From positions 1,319,001 to 1,383,000 of the forward strand of contig MCGT01000001.1 in the NCBI GenBank assembly GCA_002104935.1: a stretch of 64,000 bases of DNA, read 5' to 3'. The notes under the pieces were generated by a model. The model was given only the letters and a program-made list of their open reading frames with translations, made no database searches and was not told the origin of the DNA. The position numbers and the translations under genes were made by a program. Below, piece after piece: positions 20,658 through 32,588 of the stretch; position 1 is the first letter of the stretch, and each line of letters opens with the position of its first letter. Origin of the DNA: Hesseltinella vesiculosa. Its lineage: Eukaryota > Mucoromycota > Mucoromycetes > Mucorales > Cunninghamellaceae.

Positions 20658-21419
20658 AAATAAAAAAAAATGCTTTGTCTCCTGCGAATGCCGCGCTTGG
20701 CCAGTCAGTTTTGATACTTTTCTTACAGTACGTTCTGAATAGTGTGAATAGCCTTTGATCTCTGCCTTTAAATGAAATGCAGAATACCTAACCAAGTACC
20801 CCTCACTGCCGTATCATAGGCAGAACAAAAAGCAAAACGACCATAAAAAGGGCGGGAAAGTCATTTTATTTCCACGATTAAACGACAATGAAGCGCATTG
20901 GCTTAGACCCTTTTATTTCAACTTACAACCACGTCTCTCCATAGGCAAGAAAGAGCTGCAGAGAGTTGATGAAAATGGGTGATGCTAGCCTAAAAGTGAG
21001 TGATGCTGGCCAAAATGTGAAATGTGAGTGACGCAGATAAAAATTCCAAGATTACCACTCGCCATTTAAAGAATCATGATGACCGAAGATACAACTGTAG
21101 AACGAGGTCAAAAAAATGTAAAGATAAAAATTAGTGATGCCATAAAAAATATCAGCGAAACAGCTAAAATTTGAGGATATATGGAAAGAATCACAATTCA
21201 AACTTAAGGGGTTGCCGTCAAAGCTCGAGTGAATCCTTTAAAATATCCATACTGTAACTCTCACACACTCGAAAAATGACGAGCAAAGCAGCAAGCATTT
21301 TATAAAGAATGAATGGCTTTCGTTTTGTCAAAAATGGGGCTGTGGAGCGACAGGGGTGCAAGGGTTTTACCAGCATGACCAGGTGTCATTCTTCGTTTAT
21401 TGGCCTATCTAGGGGTGAT
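20658..21419. other. Intergenic region with degenerate repeat units
   Basis: Scattered relatives of the GTGAGTGATGC unit (20975-21030, 21125-21180) in AT-rich sequence, then the 3' flank of the DAHP synthase gene. No gene seen. Confidence 0.45.
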
Positions 21420-23132
21420 TTACAAACTAGGGAAGTGATCATGGTTCCGTTCCTTTTGGTAATACTTGGCAATCAGGAAGGCAACGTCAAGAGCTTGTTC
21501 ATAGTTCAAGCGAGGGTCACAATGGGTTTGATAGTTGGTGGAAAGGTCTTTGTCTGTCAGGTTCATGGAGCCACCCACACATTCTAGGTGAGATGGGGGG
21601 GGGGGAGTTGTAGTGGCAAGTTTTGCAGCTCTGCCCTCTCTCTCTCTCCTCTCGTACCTGTAACAGAATCACCAGTCAATTCAAAATGGACACCGTTGAG
21701 TTTGCTGTCGTGTTCTTTGTGCACACGGAAGGCTTCGGACAGTTCTTGGATGATGTCGACAAAGAGGCGGGTCTTAACGCCACCGGCGACGGTCTTTGTA
21801 TTGCCATGCATAGGATCGCACACCCAGACCGGGATGTGGCCGGCGTCACGGACAGCCTTGATGTGCTGGGGAAGGTATTGCTCAACCTTGCCGGCACCGA
21901 AGCGGGTGATCAGAGTGACCTTACCGATGGCCTTTTCAGGGTTGACAGTGTTGAGGAGCTGGACAAGGTGGCTGGGATCGGTGGTGGGGCCAACCTTGAT
22001 ACCGATGGGGTTAGCAATGCCACGCATGTATTCGACGTGTGCACCGTCGGGCTGGCGAGTGCGATCGCCAATCCACAAAAAGTGGGCGCCCAGATTGTAA
22101 TACTGGTTGGAGGCATTCTTGGCTTGGCGAGTGAGGGATGCTTCGTAGTCAAGGAGCAAGGCTTCGTGTGAGACGTACAAGTCGACTTTTTGTAGGGCGT
22201 TCTTGGAGGTCGCGGTAGATCGATCAGCGCCAACGGTCTTCATAAAATCTAAGGCATCGGTCAACTGATGTACGATGGCTTCGTATTCGCTGCGCACTTG
22301 TGACGACTGCACATGGTCCAGGTTCCAGGTCGATGGGTCGTGCAGATCAGCAAAGCCGGAATCTAACAAGGATCGAATGTAGTTCAACGTGGCAGCGGAG
22401 TGGAAGTAGGCCCTGGTCCATGGCAAAAAAAAAAAAGGTCAGTAACCTGGCCTTGACAATGAAAAAAGTGCTCACCCTAGTAAACGTTCAGGATCCGGCT
22501 TTCGGTCGGCAGGGTCGTAGCCATTTACATTGTCACCGCTAAAAGAGGATATTAAGATCGTAAATCCAAGCAGCCTAAAGGTAGTTGAGAATGGCGGGGC
22601 TATACCGATAAGATAAGATTTCTTCACCGTTATGCATTTCTGTAGGCTTGCTGCGAGGTTTAGCATATTGGCCGGCGATGCGAGCAATGCGAGTGACCGG
22701 GGTACGGCCACCCCACACTAACACCAACGACATTTGTAGTAGCACCTTAAGTTTGGCTTCGATAGGATCCTAAAAACGAATGGACAGGTGTCAGTTTCCT
22801 CCAAGATTTCAAAAGCATCTTGCTTTTTTACCTGAGAGCAGTAATCGAACAATTCGGCACAATCACCGCCCTGTAGTAAAAAGGAATTGCCTAAAGCTAC
22901 TTCTTTCAGTTGTTCTCGTAGATCGTCAATCTATAATAAAGGGGCTCATTTAATATCTCTGCGATAAAATTTTTTTTTTATTTTTGGCTGTCAAACTTAC
23001 TTCTCTCGATGCAACCAGAGGTGGCAATGTTTGAAGTTTTTTTAGAACTCGCTGGACATGTTGAGGGTCTTCATAAACAACATCTTGAACAATGGGTTTT
23101 TCTTTCCAGGTATATGGAGTCCAGGCTGACAT
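21420..23132 (-). CDS. Class-II 3-deoxy-7-phosphoheptulonate (DAHP) synthase
   Basis: Six exons inferred: 23132-23001, 22930-22832, 22769-22606, 22538-22476, 22412-21658 and 21583-21420 (458 residues, the usual class-II length). The enzyme joins phosphoenolpyruvate and erythrose 4-phosphate in the first step of the shikimate pathway to aromatic amino acids. Class-II markers include the start MSAWTPYTWKEKP, LLQGGDCAELFDYC, GGRTPVTRIARIAGQYAKPR, NGEEILSYRGDNVNGYDP, GAHFLWIGDRTRQPDGAHVE and PVWVCDPMHGNTK. The final exon holds ECVGGSMNLTDKDLSTNYQT, so the metal- and substrate-site residues (Cys, His, Glu, Asp) all appear present. It is plant-type rather than the class-I Aro3/Aro4 type of yeasts. 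No internal lesion is visible. Confidence 0.95.
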
Positions 23133-23828
23133 GTTGCAATAAAAGGTGAATGAAAAAAGTTGGAAAAGAAGGAGAATGACAAAAAAAGGGTCCTTTGCTC
23201 GGTTTTCAGGAAATTGCTGGCTTTCAAATGGCTTAGTGAAGTTGAGTCATTGTTGGCAACTGGGTTCTCCATTCTCACTGATGCCAAGCTGGTCGGGTTG
23301 TTTTTGCTTTGATTTATCAAGTAGAAGTATCTTTTGAGAACTCATAGACATTAGAAAGACTCTCTGGGAGATGAGCTTGCCTGGTTTCAGCCGGGCTCCT
23401 GTAGTCACTTTATTTTTCCTGCCGTGGGGCAAAAACTCAGTTACCACCATGCATTTGGCTAGTAGACGGAAGCGAACTCTTGTCGGCGGGGTTGCTTTTG
23501 GCATTTTTTCTTTTAAAAAAAAAAAAGACATTGGGTGGAGCTGTTGATTGTGTTTGAAGGGGTGGCCAATGGATATCCTAATACAGACCACCAGGACACC
23601 CTGGTCTGAAAACACTGCGTCGACACGCCAGCCCGCAAACTCAGGGCACACCTGTGACCATCCTCAGAAAGAAAAGCAAGTTCTTCAGTGCTGGCAGCCA
23701 GGTTTCTAGGACAATGAGGCACTGTGATTGGCCAATGGCACAGTTAAAAAAAAAAACGGGACAAAAGCCGAGCGTCCCGCGTCATTTTTTCTGTTTTTTT
23801 TTTTAAAAAAAAAAAACCTTTCACCAGC
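23133..23828. promoter_or_regulatory. Divergent region between DAHP synthase and the MTH1-like gene
   Basis: Contains GATTGGCCAATGG at about 23728-23740, two overlapping CCAAT boxes in opposite orientation, about 90 bp before the MTH1 start. A binding site for a CCAAT (HAP/NF-Y type) factor is inferred. A/T runs occur at 23516-23526, 23748-23756 and 23800-23816. Confidence 0.45.
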
Positions 23829-24595
23829 ATGCCGCAGCTGTATACATCGAAGAAGCCTCTTACGCTGGTGTTCCCAATTGATTGGGAAAATAAAAAGGTG
23901 CGCTAGATTATCCAATGATTGCTCCAACTTACTCTGAAATAGATCCTGTTAGGCATGAAGAAACGCGGATTTGGCGTCAACAAGATCAATGGTAAGTTGA
24001 TCGAGCAGAAACACATGGATCATTGACTGGATGTCATGTAGGCTTCGGAGGAAAACTAGAGCCCGGAGAAACGGTTGAACAGGCTGCTTACAGAGAACTG
24101 CTGGTAAGGAGAAGATGATGAAAAAGAAGAAGTTGGGGGTGACTTTTTTCTTTCTTTAGGAAGAATCGATGGTGGAGGCTCAGAATATGATCAAGGTGGG
24201 ATTGAATATGTTCACGTTTGAAGGGGACAGCGTTGGCTTGGAAGTACACGTATACTTGACAACAGATTATCGAGGCGAACCTCAAGAGTAAGACACTTTC
24301 ATTTTATTTAATTCTTTGACGCTGAGCCAGGCGGATTTTCTGTAGGACCAACGAAATGCGCCCTGAATGGTACGACTTTGACAAGATTCCATTTGAACAA
24401 ATGTGGACGGATGACGCTTATTGGCTACCCAAGGTGCTCAACCACGAAAAGTTTGTTGCTCAGTATCATTTTGCTCAGGTAAAAGAAAAGAAAAAAAAAG
24501 AAAGGACACTGACGGTTCCTTTTTAGGATCAAACCACGATTCTTTCTGAAACATTCAATCTCGTTGATACGGTGCCAGATGATTATGAACAGTAA
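23829..24595 (+). CDS. MTH1-like Nudix hydrolase (oxidised purine nucleoside triphosphatase)
   Basis: Six exons inferred: 23829-23897, 23943-23991, 24042-24103, 24160-24287, 24346-24478 and 24527-24595 (169 residues; human MTH1 is 156). The start MPQLYTSKKPLTLVF leads to ILLGMKKRGFGVNKINGFGG and the Nudix box GKLEPGETVEQAAYRELLEE (about 43-62), with the Arg-Glu and Glu-Glu residues that bind Mg. RPEWYDFDKIPFEQMW and DDAYWLP match the MTH1 substrate pocket region; the Trp and Asp pair there recognise oxidised purines in the human enzyme. The expected role is removal of 8-oxo-dGTP from the nucleotide pool. The sixth residue of the Nudix glycine position reads Ser (EESMVE), a common variation. 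The gene looks intact. Confidence 0.93.
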
Positions 24596-25228
24596 AACCC
24601 AACGTCGAAACCCCCCCCCCCTCCCTAAGCTCTGATATCGCAACAGCTTTCACTTTATGTCACTCTTCATTATACAACGTACAACGGACGATTGAAGAAG
24701 GTGAGACAAACACCCGAGTTTAATGTTCGTCTCAAGGTTGCATGCTTGCAGATCATTTTAAAATGACGTTGTTTCAGTTTTTGGTCTAGCATGCGGGTGA
24801 GAGAAGGACAAAGGTCCATTGCTGCATTTTGTACGACGTGAGCGACAAAAAAGACATGGAAGTAGCTATTTTAGGGCTGTCAAGGCTCGTGCATCGCCAA
24901 AAGACACAAGGGAATTCAGGGGGTGAACAAAAGGGAGAGGGGCATTGGAGTAAAGCAGTTCGAAGATCATCGTTTTTTTTTTTGAACCATGAACATGTCA
25001 ATTAGGAGGTGAATTTTTATTCTTTTTTAGTCAATCATGCGGATCACAAAGGTTTGGGGGTACAAACATAGGAGGTTGACAGACCATTGTCTTCACCTTT
25101 TTGACTGGCGTCTTTTTATTTTTTTTCCCTTTCTTTCACGTTTCCTTTTGAACCTATTGCCCCTTCCGATCCTTTTTTTGTGCAACCCATTACGCTCCTT
25201 TTTCATTTTTTCTTTCTCTTGTTTGTCA
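24596..25228. other. Intergenic region with no supported gene
   Basis: 3' flank of the MTH1-like gene (C run at 24610-24621) and T-rich 5' leader of the next gene (25110-25228). No coding region seen. Confidence 0.4.
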
Positions 25229-26642
25229 ATGGCTTCCCATAAATCTTTTACTCAACAGCGAGCTATTCTTCGGCCTACCAAGCACGCTGCCTTTTTTGCC
25301 GACGACGATGACGACGACGACGTGTCTTTTGACGGATCCAGCTCGGTCAGCTCTTTGACAGCAGACACGCTCGTCCTCGCTCAGTTTCTTTCCTCTACCA
25401 GCCCTGATCAGTTCAACCAACCTGGCTCGTCCCTCAAAGCCAACAAACAGAGAGCATCTCGACTGTTCAATCGCTGGAAGAAGAAAGCCACACCTTCCAT
25501 GCCCAGTATCCAGAGAACCAGTACCTCTTCCAACCCAGGAAGCAAGGCTAACAGCCTTCGCTCTGTTGCTTCGGACAAGAAGAGACATATCCCTCTACCT
25601 GTTTATACTCCACCGGTCCCAACGCCTCCTGCGATGTCGAAAAAATCATTCACGCAGCATCATACCGTCTCCACCGTCTCCGTTCCCAGCCAGCAGGTAA
25701 CTTGGCTTTATTTTTTTTTTTTCACGGCTAATTCTTTGGTCTTGTCCGTTGCTCCAGTTTCGCCCCGTTGCTCCGCCAATGGCCAAGCGCAGTCAAAGCC
25801 ATGCACCGACAACCTCGACCCCGTCCCAAAAACCGATGGTCATGTCGGTGAAGCCTTCGACATCGTCGTCCACAAGCCGCCAACGTCCACCCCATGGCCG
25901 TTCTTCGATGGTGCGTTCGGTGTCTACCACTTCCTCGCGTTTCCCTTTGCGTGACTCGGGTGTCTACAGCGACGCTTCCATGGACAAGGAGGAGGATTGG
26001 ATCCCTCCTGTGCCCGCAAAATCACAGCATCGACGCAAACGTCCCGCCGTCATTGCCTCCGACACAGCTCTCCAGCCACCGCCCATCCAGTCTTTAACCC
26101 CATCCTCCTCGACCAACAACGCCCAAGCCGATCGTCGCCGGTCGGTCCACAGCGCTAAAAAACGTTCTGTACGCCATGCGCAAATCCAGACCGACAAGGA
26201 CGAACAAGAGGGGCTCCAACAGAAACAACAACAACCCATGGCCATGTGCTGTCCTCGGTGTCATCATCAAATGAAAATGGAGCCTCTGACGGACGACCGC
26301 CAGTCCACCGTCTCGGCAGCCTCGGCCCCATCTTCATCCTTCAGCCATGGCCGACGTACAAGCTGCCCAGCTTTCTTGCCTTCAGGGCAGTGCATCGCCA
26401 TGGTGGTTCCCTCGTCAGCAATGGAATCAGATTTACAGCACGATCGCCTGCTGTCCATGATTGAAGATCTCAAGCTTCAGTTGGCCCAGGAGCAAGCTTC
26501 TCGACAGCAACTGGAGTTGTCCATGCAGCGCCAGCTGACTGCCACCGAGAAAAGGGACTTGGTTGCTCGTGAAAAGGATCGATGGAAGGAAGACTGCCAC
26601 TGGCTGAACAACCGGCTCTCAACGCTGCCTAGCTCCCGATAA
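25229..26642 (+). CDS. Low-complexity protein with a Cys/His cluster and C-terminal coiled coil, function unknown
   Basis: Two exons, 25229-25696 and 25758-26642, with a clean GTAACT donor (450 residues). The N-terminus has an acidic run (FADDDDDDDVSFDG). Long Ser/Thr/Pro- and basic-rich stretches follow, with many Ser-Pro sites. A Cys/His cluster (CCPRCHHQ, about residue 330) looks like half of a zinc ribbon. The last 80 residues form a coiled coil (DRLLSMIEDLKLQLAQEQAS onwards) ending in SSR. No enzyme motif or membrane segment is visible. The layout suits a regulated scaffold or cytoskeletal adaptor, which is inference only. Confidence 0.75.
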
Positions 26643-26833
26643 TATTCTTTCCCATCCTTTTTTATTCTCCCTCCCCCCCCCTCCTTTTTTTTTTTTTTTT
26701 TTTTATTCACTCTCCTTTTATTTCTTATCTTTCCCTCCCTTTTTAGTACTAGTATTCTATTATCAAAAAAAGATCTCAAGTCAACAATACAATGGTTTTG
26801 GTTGGTTGGTCGTTTGCCGGTGAGAGACGTTTA
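26643..26833. other. Convergent intergenic spacer
   Basis: T- and C-rich 3' flanks of two convergent genes. No gene. Confidence 0.4.
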
Positions 26834-29800
26834 TTAGATGTGTGGTCCTGTTGCCTCTGACTTTTGCACAATCATTTTGGGCTTGCCTTGAAAACGCTTC
26901 GTTGCGAGGGTATTTGCCCCTTTGAGCAAAAGACCTTGTCGATGAGATTCCGAGGTGGACGATGCCGAGGTGTTGGACGAAGAGGACGAGGTGGAAAGGG
27001 AGGGCCGGAGAGGAAGAGGCAGCTGACTCATCGGGCTTTGCGAGGGTGTGGCCAAGGTAGTTGTTGAAGAAGGCATGGTGACGGAGGGCGAGCGCGTGCG
27101 TGGCATGGAAGAGTGGGCACCAGGGGCAAGTGGCGGAGTAGCAGGAGAAGAGGTTGTGGGAGAATCGGTGGCCATGGAGGTCAGGTTGGAGGACGAATGC
27201 TGGGGTTTGAAGGCAGACGGCTGTTGGACGACCGGGTCGGAAGGCTTGGGAGGATTGGAGAGGTTGGGTGACGACATGTTTTCCTTTTGCTTGAGGTCAG
27301 CCAGGGTGTGGGTATGGGCAAGTGACGAGCCATGAGGGGCAGTACTGGCAGGTGGATCGGTGGTTCGTTTCCACTGCCGCCAGCCTTCGACATCAATCAG
27401 CGCCTGCATACAGCCCCATTCCAAGATCTTCTTCTCCAGCCATTCCAAGCTGACAGGTTTGGTCAAAAAGTCGTTGCAGCCAGCAGCCAGGGCCGCTTGA
27501 CGATCGGATTCCAGCGAAGAGGCAGTCAGAGCCACAATGATGACAGGTGATTTAAACTGGTCTGAGGTCTCGGTGAGCACACCGATCTTCTCGTCCTTTT
27601 CCATGGCTCGGATCGTCTTTGTCGCGTCAATACCACTCATCACCGGTAATTGAATGTCCATCTAATAAAAGAGGGGGTGAGATAGGAAGCTTTTTTTTTT
27701 TTTTTTTTTTTTTTTTTGGCCATTTGGTCTCTGCCGTCATACCAGAATCAAATGGAAGGCTCCGTTTTGCCATTTGTCCACGGCCTGTTTCCCATCGCTG
27801 GCGACTTCATACTGAATCTTGTGTTTTTTCATCCATGTGGATAAAATGGCTTGGTTGATGATGTTGTCTACAGATAGAAAAAAAATAGAATGAGATATGC
27901 TTATGCTTCGCGCTTTGTGTCATTGGCGTACCTTCGACGATGAGCACATTGATAGGAGGACACCACCAAGGCGTTGGCTTTGATTTGTCCCGCTTGCGAT
28001 GGCTCAGCTTATACTTTGGTCCATTACGATGTTCGAGAGAGGCAGAGGCAGGAGATTTGACGTTAGCATTGGTTGGCGTGACTGACAAGGGTCGAGAAGG
28101 CAAGGCAGTATCAACCGTGGTGCGGTCGGTAGGGGCCCGGCGACCGTCGGCCTCCAAGGCGTAGCTGGGAGGCATAGGCGGAGCAGCCGTGGCTCCGGGT
28201 GAGCCAGAGGCACTGGCCATGGGCGGTGCACTGCTGCAGGACGAACTATCGGGACGTCGATGCACGCTGTGGCTATGAGAGCGGAGGCGCCGATTTAATG
28301 TGCGTTGAGCAGGTGACCCAACGTCCAGATTGATCATGTTGGGGTGCGATGGTCGAGGAGCGAAATAGCCCATGTCTTCATTCCGGCTAGACGGGGATGG
28401 GGAGCCGAGGAGTCGAGCCTGGTGAGAGGACGTCGGCTGCAGCTGCTGTTGAGGAGGTGGTTGCTTATCAGCCATCAACTGCGAGGTAAGCGATGGCGGG
28501 GTGGATGCAGGCATCATCATGGCCATCAAGGGTATATGGGTGGGGCAGGTGGCGATGGGTGTGAACTGGGGATCGACAACAGCATCGATCCAGGCGAGGT
28601 GCAAGGCCGTCAAGAAGCGGCGAGGGCCACAGGGATTGGGTACAATGATGACACGCGGCGCGGTTTGAACGACGGCACACACTTGCATGATCATTTCGCG
28701 GAGGCGACGTACGTCATGCAGGTAGGCAAAGTAGACAATCGCACGCAGTTGTTTGGCACGGCGCGGGGGCAAGCCCTTTTTGTACTCTTGCAGCAGGCGT
28801 TCCAGAGTCGGGAGGTCATCATCGATCAGAATGAAGGCTGGTAGGGTAGTTTGTTGCTGATCTGCATCTACGCTCTGCTGCGTGGGTTGGGCAGGGTTGT
28901 TGCTGGGGGTCGAGGTGGGAGCGGTGGCGGAGGGGACGGCTGGCGTGACACTCACAGACGGCGAGGGAGCACTGGTGGCCGAAGAAGACACAGTCGTGGT
29001 AGGCGTGGAGCAGGAGGGTGACATAGCGTAAGAGCGATAGCGCAAGATGGGGATGTGGGAAATGTCGGCGTTCCAGCCGGCGAGGCAGCTGGTCAAGTGT
29101 TTGGCGAAGATGCTGCGTTCTGGGGCATAAATCAGCATGCGGATGCCTTTCAGTTTGGTCAAAAAGGCGGTCAGCTCGGTCAGGGTCGGTTCACTAGCGT
29201 ACTGGATGTTGTAGCGCAGGTCCAGCATGGAGCGTTCGAATGTTGATCGGCGGTCGGCATGATCGCTGCCCATCGCCAGGCAATAGTCCAGCCGAAATCC
29301 AGAATCACATGACTCTAGCCTGCCATGGCTATAGGTGGCCAAGGCCGATGTTAATTTGGAGACATGCGTGGCAGGGCTGACGGGAGCGGGCGCTTGGGCG
29401 CACGATGGTGTATGGAGAATGTTGAAGGTGATGGCGCATTTGCCCATCTGGCTGTCTTGTAACAGCTGCTGTTGCACACCAATTTCAATGCATGCGCCGG
29501 CGGTACAGTCATCCATGATATTGTGGATCAGCTACACCGTATAAAATAACATAAAATAAATGAGCCTACAATCTCTTTTTTTTTTTTTCTTTTTTTTTAC
29601 CGAAAAGAGGGTTTGTCGGATGGCAGATTCATCGCCAAGGACATAAAACGTTGGCAAGATGTTATCGATATTGTGGAGAATGATGGACACAGACAAGCGA
29701 GAGGCCAAGGCGGCCAGGCCATCGCCTACGGTTTGAACGAGCATGCTGATATCAAATTCATTTTGGACGGACGATCGTGGCGGATTTTGCTGAGACAGCA

Positions 29801-30464
29801 AATGCATGTTGGAAGCCAACAGTCGCAAATGACGCATGACCGTATGAATGCCAGAGAGGTTAGTGACAGGCACAGCCATGCAGCAAGGACTGAGGATTTC
29901 GTGATGCTGAGAGTAAAGCATCCCCGGTGACAGTTGTTCCAAGGAGGTTTCGACCATGACGGCGGCGCCTTCCCATTCGCGACGCAGCATAGCCATCCAA
30001 GTGGTACGAGAGGTTTCCATGCGAGCGAGATACGCATTGACCTGTGATTGGCAGGAGCAGGAGTGCACGCGCCAACGTTGCGCCAAATTAAAAGCCATAA
30101 ACACGATAAACCAGATAAGGACTTGCATGCGGTCTTGGTTATAAAACAATGCACAGAGGGCTGCGCTGGCAAGGGCACTGCTTTGGCCAAGACAGCAGAG
30201 CACCCATATTTGCGATGCTGGTTGAAACACGAACCAAGAAGCGATGCAGAGCCACCAAAGGATGAGCCAATGGCTGGGGCAAATGATCATGGCAAGCCCA
30301 CTGGCTAAGTAAGCTATCTGTTGTATTTGAGGGTGGTAGGAAGCTGCTTGGAGTGTCAAGGCATTATGGGCAGGCTGATCAGTCGTACACGGAAGTGCAT
30401 CCTTGCTTGGGTGGTTGAGGGTATCTTGATCAGAACAGGCGAGGTGAGACATAAAGTCAAACAT
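26834..30464 (-). CDS. SSK1: SSK1/Mcs4-like response regulator with membrane segments and a degenerate histidine-kinase-like region
   Basis: Four exons in phase: 30464-29601, 29531-27932, 27867-27743 and 27661-26834 (1138 residues). The receiver domain (about 810-930) is the Ssk1/Mcs4 type: PPINVLIVEDNIINQAILST, MDIQLPVMSG with the phospho-acceptor Asp about 865, ALTASS, then AAGCNDFLTKPVSLEWLEKK and LIDVEGWRQWK. In the HOG pathway the family takes phosphate from Ypd1; the unphosphorylated form activates Ssk2/22 kinases. The N-terminal 135 residues hold three or four hydrophobic segments. These lead into a helical part with no H-box histidine and an HATPase-like stretch (about 245-330, LGDESAIRQTLFSLIHNIMD). 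A second receiver-like stretch (LPAFILIDDDLPTLERLLQE) and Pro/Ser-rich linkers separate it from the true receiver. It reads as a hybrid kinase that has lost catalysis, fused to SSK1. The tail is Ser/Thr/Pro-rich. Confidence 0.9.
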
Positions 30465-31190
30465 GAATCAATTTAAATGATAAAAACAATCCACTCCACC
30501 ATGCAAATGTAGAATGGCTTTTTTTGTTTTAGAAAAGAAAATAAAATATACAGGCAAAACGAGACCGATGAAAGAAATGTCAAAAAGGAAAAAATAAAAT
30601 AAATATCGAAGTGGGAAAAAAACGAAAGAAAACCCTTTTTTTTTTTTTCTTCCGCCAAAAAAACCACGGGGTCGGGTCCACTTTCCAGGCAGCTCTTTCT
30701 TTATTTTCTCCAAGTTTACACCGATTACGTTTTCGGTAGGTTTTCTTTGTTTCTTTTCTTATTCATTATCTTTCCTTACATTTATACATTTAACAATTAA
30801 AGGTGTCAGTGTTATATTTAAAGGATCGCCCCGCAACATGGGAACTCGCGCGTCATTGACGTTGGGGTGCAACTTTGTAGAGCGAATGTTTTTGATATAT
30901 TAGACTTGACAATCATTTCTGTTCCTTTTTTTTGTGGTTCTTTTTGCCTTCGAAAGATATCGAAAACCCTGTTAAAATGTAGGAGCTGCCATCATCCTAC
31001 TTGTCCAGTGATGGTTTTGGCAGACTTGTTGGCAAGAAAAACCGGCCCAGATGTACTGAAACTTATGAACACATACACATGGGCTACGGGCCTGCTTCAT
31101 GGAAAGATGGATCCGCATAGGTAACTTACTAGCTCGTGACGAAGAAATGGAACTAACTTTGGGTCAATGACATCTTTTATTCAGATGTGC
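30465..31190. other. 5' flank of SSK1 and intergenic sequence
   Basis: AT-rich leader (30480-30660, with T runs) and unique sequence. A reading frame at 30867-31124 has no recognisable domain. No gene called. Confidence 0.35.
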
Positions 31191-31194
31191 GTTC

Positions 31195-31625
31195 CTACAT
31201 GTTACGGGCACTCCGAGTACCGCGTAATGCCGTTCGGCCTTACCAACGCGCCCACAACCTTCCAATCATTCATCAACGCCGTGTTACGACCCTTCCTAGA
31301 TCATTTTGTGGTAATCTACTTGGACGGCATCCTAATCTTCTCAAGCGACCTCGGCTCTCACCAACGTCACGTCTCACAAGTACTGGAGAAACTCGAAGAA
31401 TACCACTTGGTATTGAACTTAGAAAAATGTGAATGCCGCGTTACGAAGACCGCCTTCCTTGGCTATATCATCTCCGCCTCTGGTATCTTCATGGACCCTG
31501 GCAAAGTGTCCGCTGTTACCGAATGGCCAGTTCCCAAGTCGCCACACGACCTCCAGGTTTTCTTCGGCTTCGTCAATTTCTACCGCCGATTCATCCCACA
31601 CTTCTCCGGCATATTGATAGCCATG
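31195..31625 (+). mobile_element. Ty3/gypsy reverse-transcriptase fragment, decayed
   Basis: Only the RT palm/thumb part remains. It reads YRVMPFGLTNAPTTFQSFIN, VVIYLDGILIFS, FLGYIISASGI and FGFVNFYRRFIPHFS, a typical Ty3/gypsy order. The catalytic YxDD box reads YLDG, so one metal-binding Asp is missing. No protease, RNase H, integrase or LTR is seen on either side. Confidence 0.85.
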
Positions 31626-31895
31626 ACAACGCAGCAGTATTTTTTAATCGTTACCATCTTGATGGCATAGCTTGTGGATCTTTATGATGAAGGTGCAGCC
31701 AGCACGACGAAAAAAAAAAAAAAACAGGAGAGCTTGTATCCTACTCCTAGCAAGAGCAGACTTGTCCAGCCTTTGCAACTTGGGGACACCGCCAACCTGG
31801 CTCTGAATACCACCCCCTCCAACGCCAACCTTACCAACGTCACCGCCACTGACCTTGCTCCAAGCACCTCCGCGGTTGTGCATTTACAACTTGAG
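31626..31895. other. Non-coding or decayed sequence after the gypsy fragment
   Basis: A frame at 31674-31922 (+) runs through an A tract and a Thr/Asn-rich stretch without a recognisable domain. I do not call a gene. Confidence 0.3.
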
Positions 31896-32171
31896 TCACA
31901 GGGCTGGAGTCTGAATCCATAGAAATGACTGCACGCTTGTATAAAGCTTTATCAGCTGCCCACGTTCAAGTTTCGAAAAATCGATATCAAAGCCAGCTTG
32001 CAAGGACGGCTGGGGGCCTCTGCATGTAGTTGGAGGGTTGTCCTCAAATGTTTGGTGAGCACCAGCGACCAGACTAAGCTCTTCTTCCATGGACATATTT
32101 GAATCAGTTTCAACGCTGTCGGAATCGCTGATAGTGTTGGTAGAAGCACGGAGATTCCAAAGAGCTGTCAT
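31896..32171 (-). CDS. Short hypothetical protein
   Basis: A single 91-codon frame starting MTALWNLRASTNTISDSDSV, with an acidic N-terminal half and FDIDFSKLERGQLIKLYTSV near the end. No homology recognised. It may be a remnant or one exon of a longer gene; the next 400 bp (to 32588) are AT-rich with long T runs and hold nothing I can call. Confidence 0.25.
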   Translation of the reverse strand: MTALWNLRASTNTISDSDSVETDSNMSMEEELSLVAGAHQTFEDNPPTTCRGPQPSLQAGFDIDFSKLERGQLIKLYTSVQSFLWIQTPAL

Positions 32172-32588
32172 ACGATCTTAATAAACAGAAATGATCGAAC
32201 AGAAAATGAGTGTCGTTTTCAAAATGGCTTCAGTGTATATATACGAAATGTCATTAACGTGATTTGCCCGCTCAACCTTTTTTTTTTCGTGTCGCACCTC
32301 GTTCAAGATGTCATCAACGTGATTTGCCAACTCAACTTTTTTTTTTTTTTTTTTTTTTTTTTTGTCGTGCTTACATTCACACTGCGCTCAAGCCCGTTCG
32401 GCTTGACTTGCCCACAGAAAGGTATATTTTCGCGCGCTCTAGAAAAGAATAATTGGACGGTTCGCCCGATTGGTTTGCCTGCTAAAATAATTTATTCACG
32501 GCTCAAAAATAAACATGAATCTATGAATGATGGTGGAATAATGCAAATAGATGCAAGTAGGAAAAAAAAAGAGAGGGTAGTATTGAAT

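Noticed and set aside
21588..22171. Plus-strand frames opposite DAHP synthase
   Set aside because: The minus-strand reading is an unambiguous conserved enzyme.
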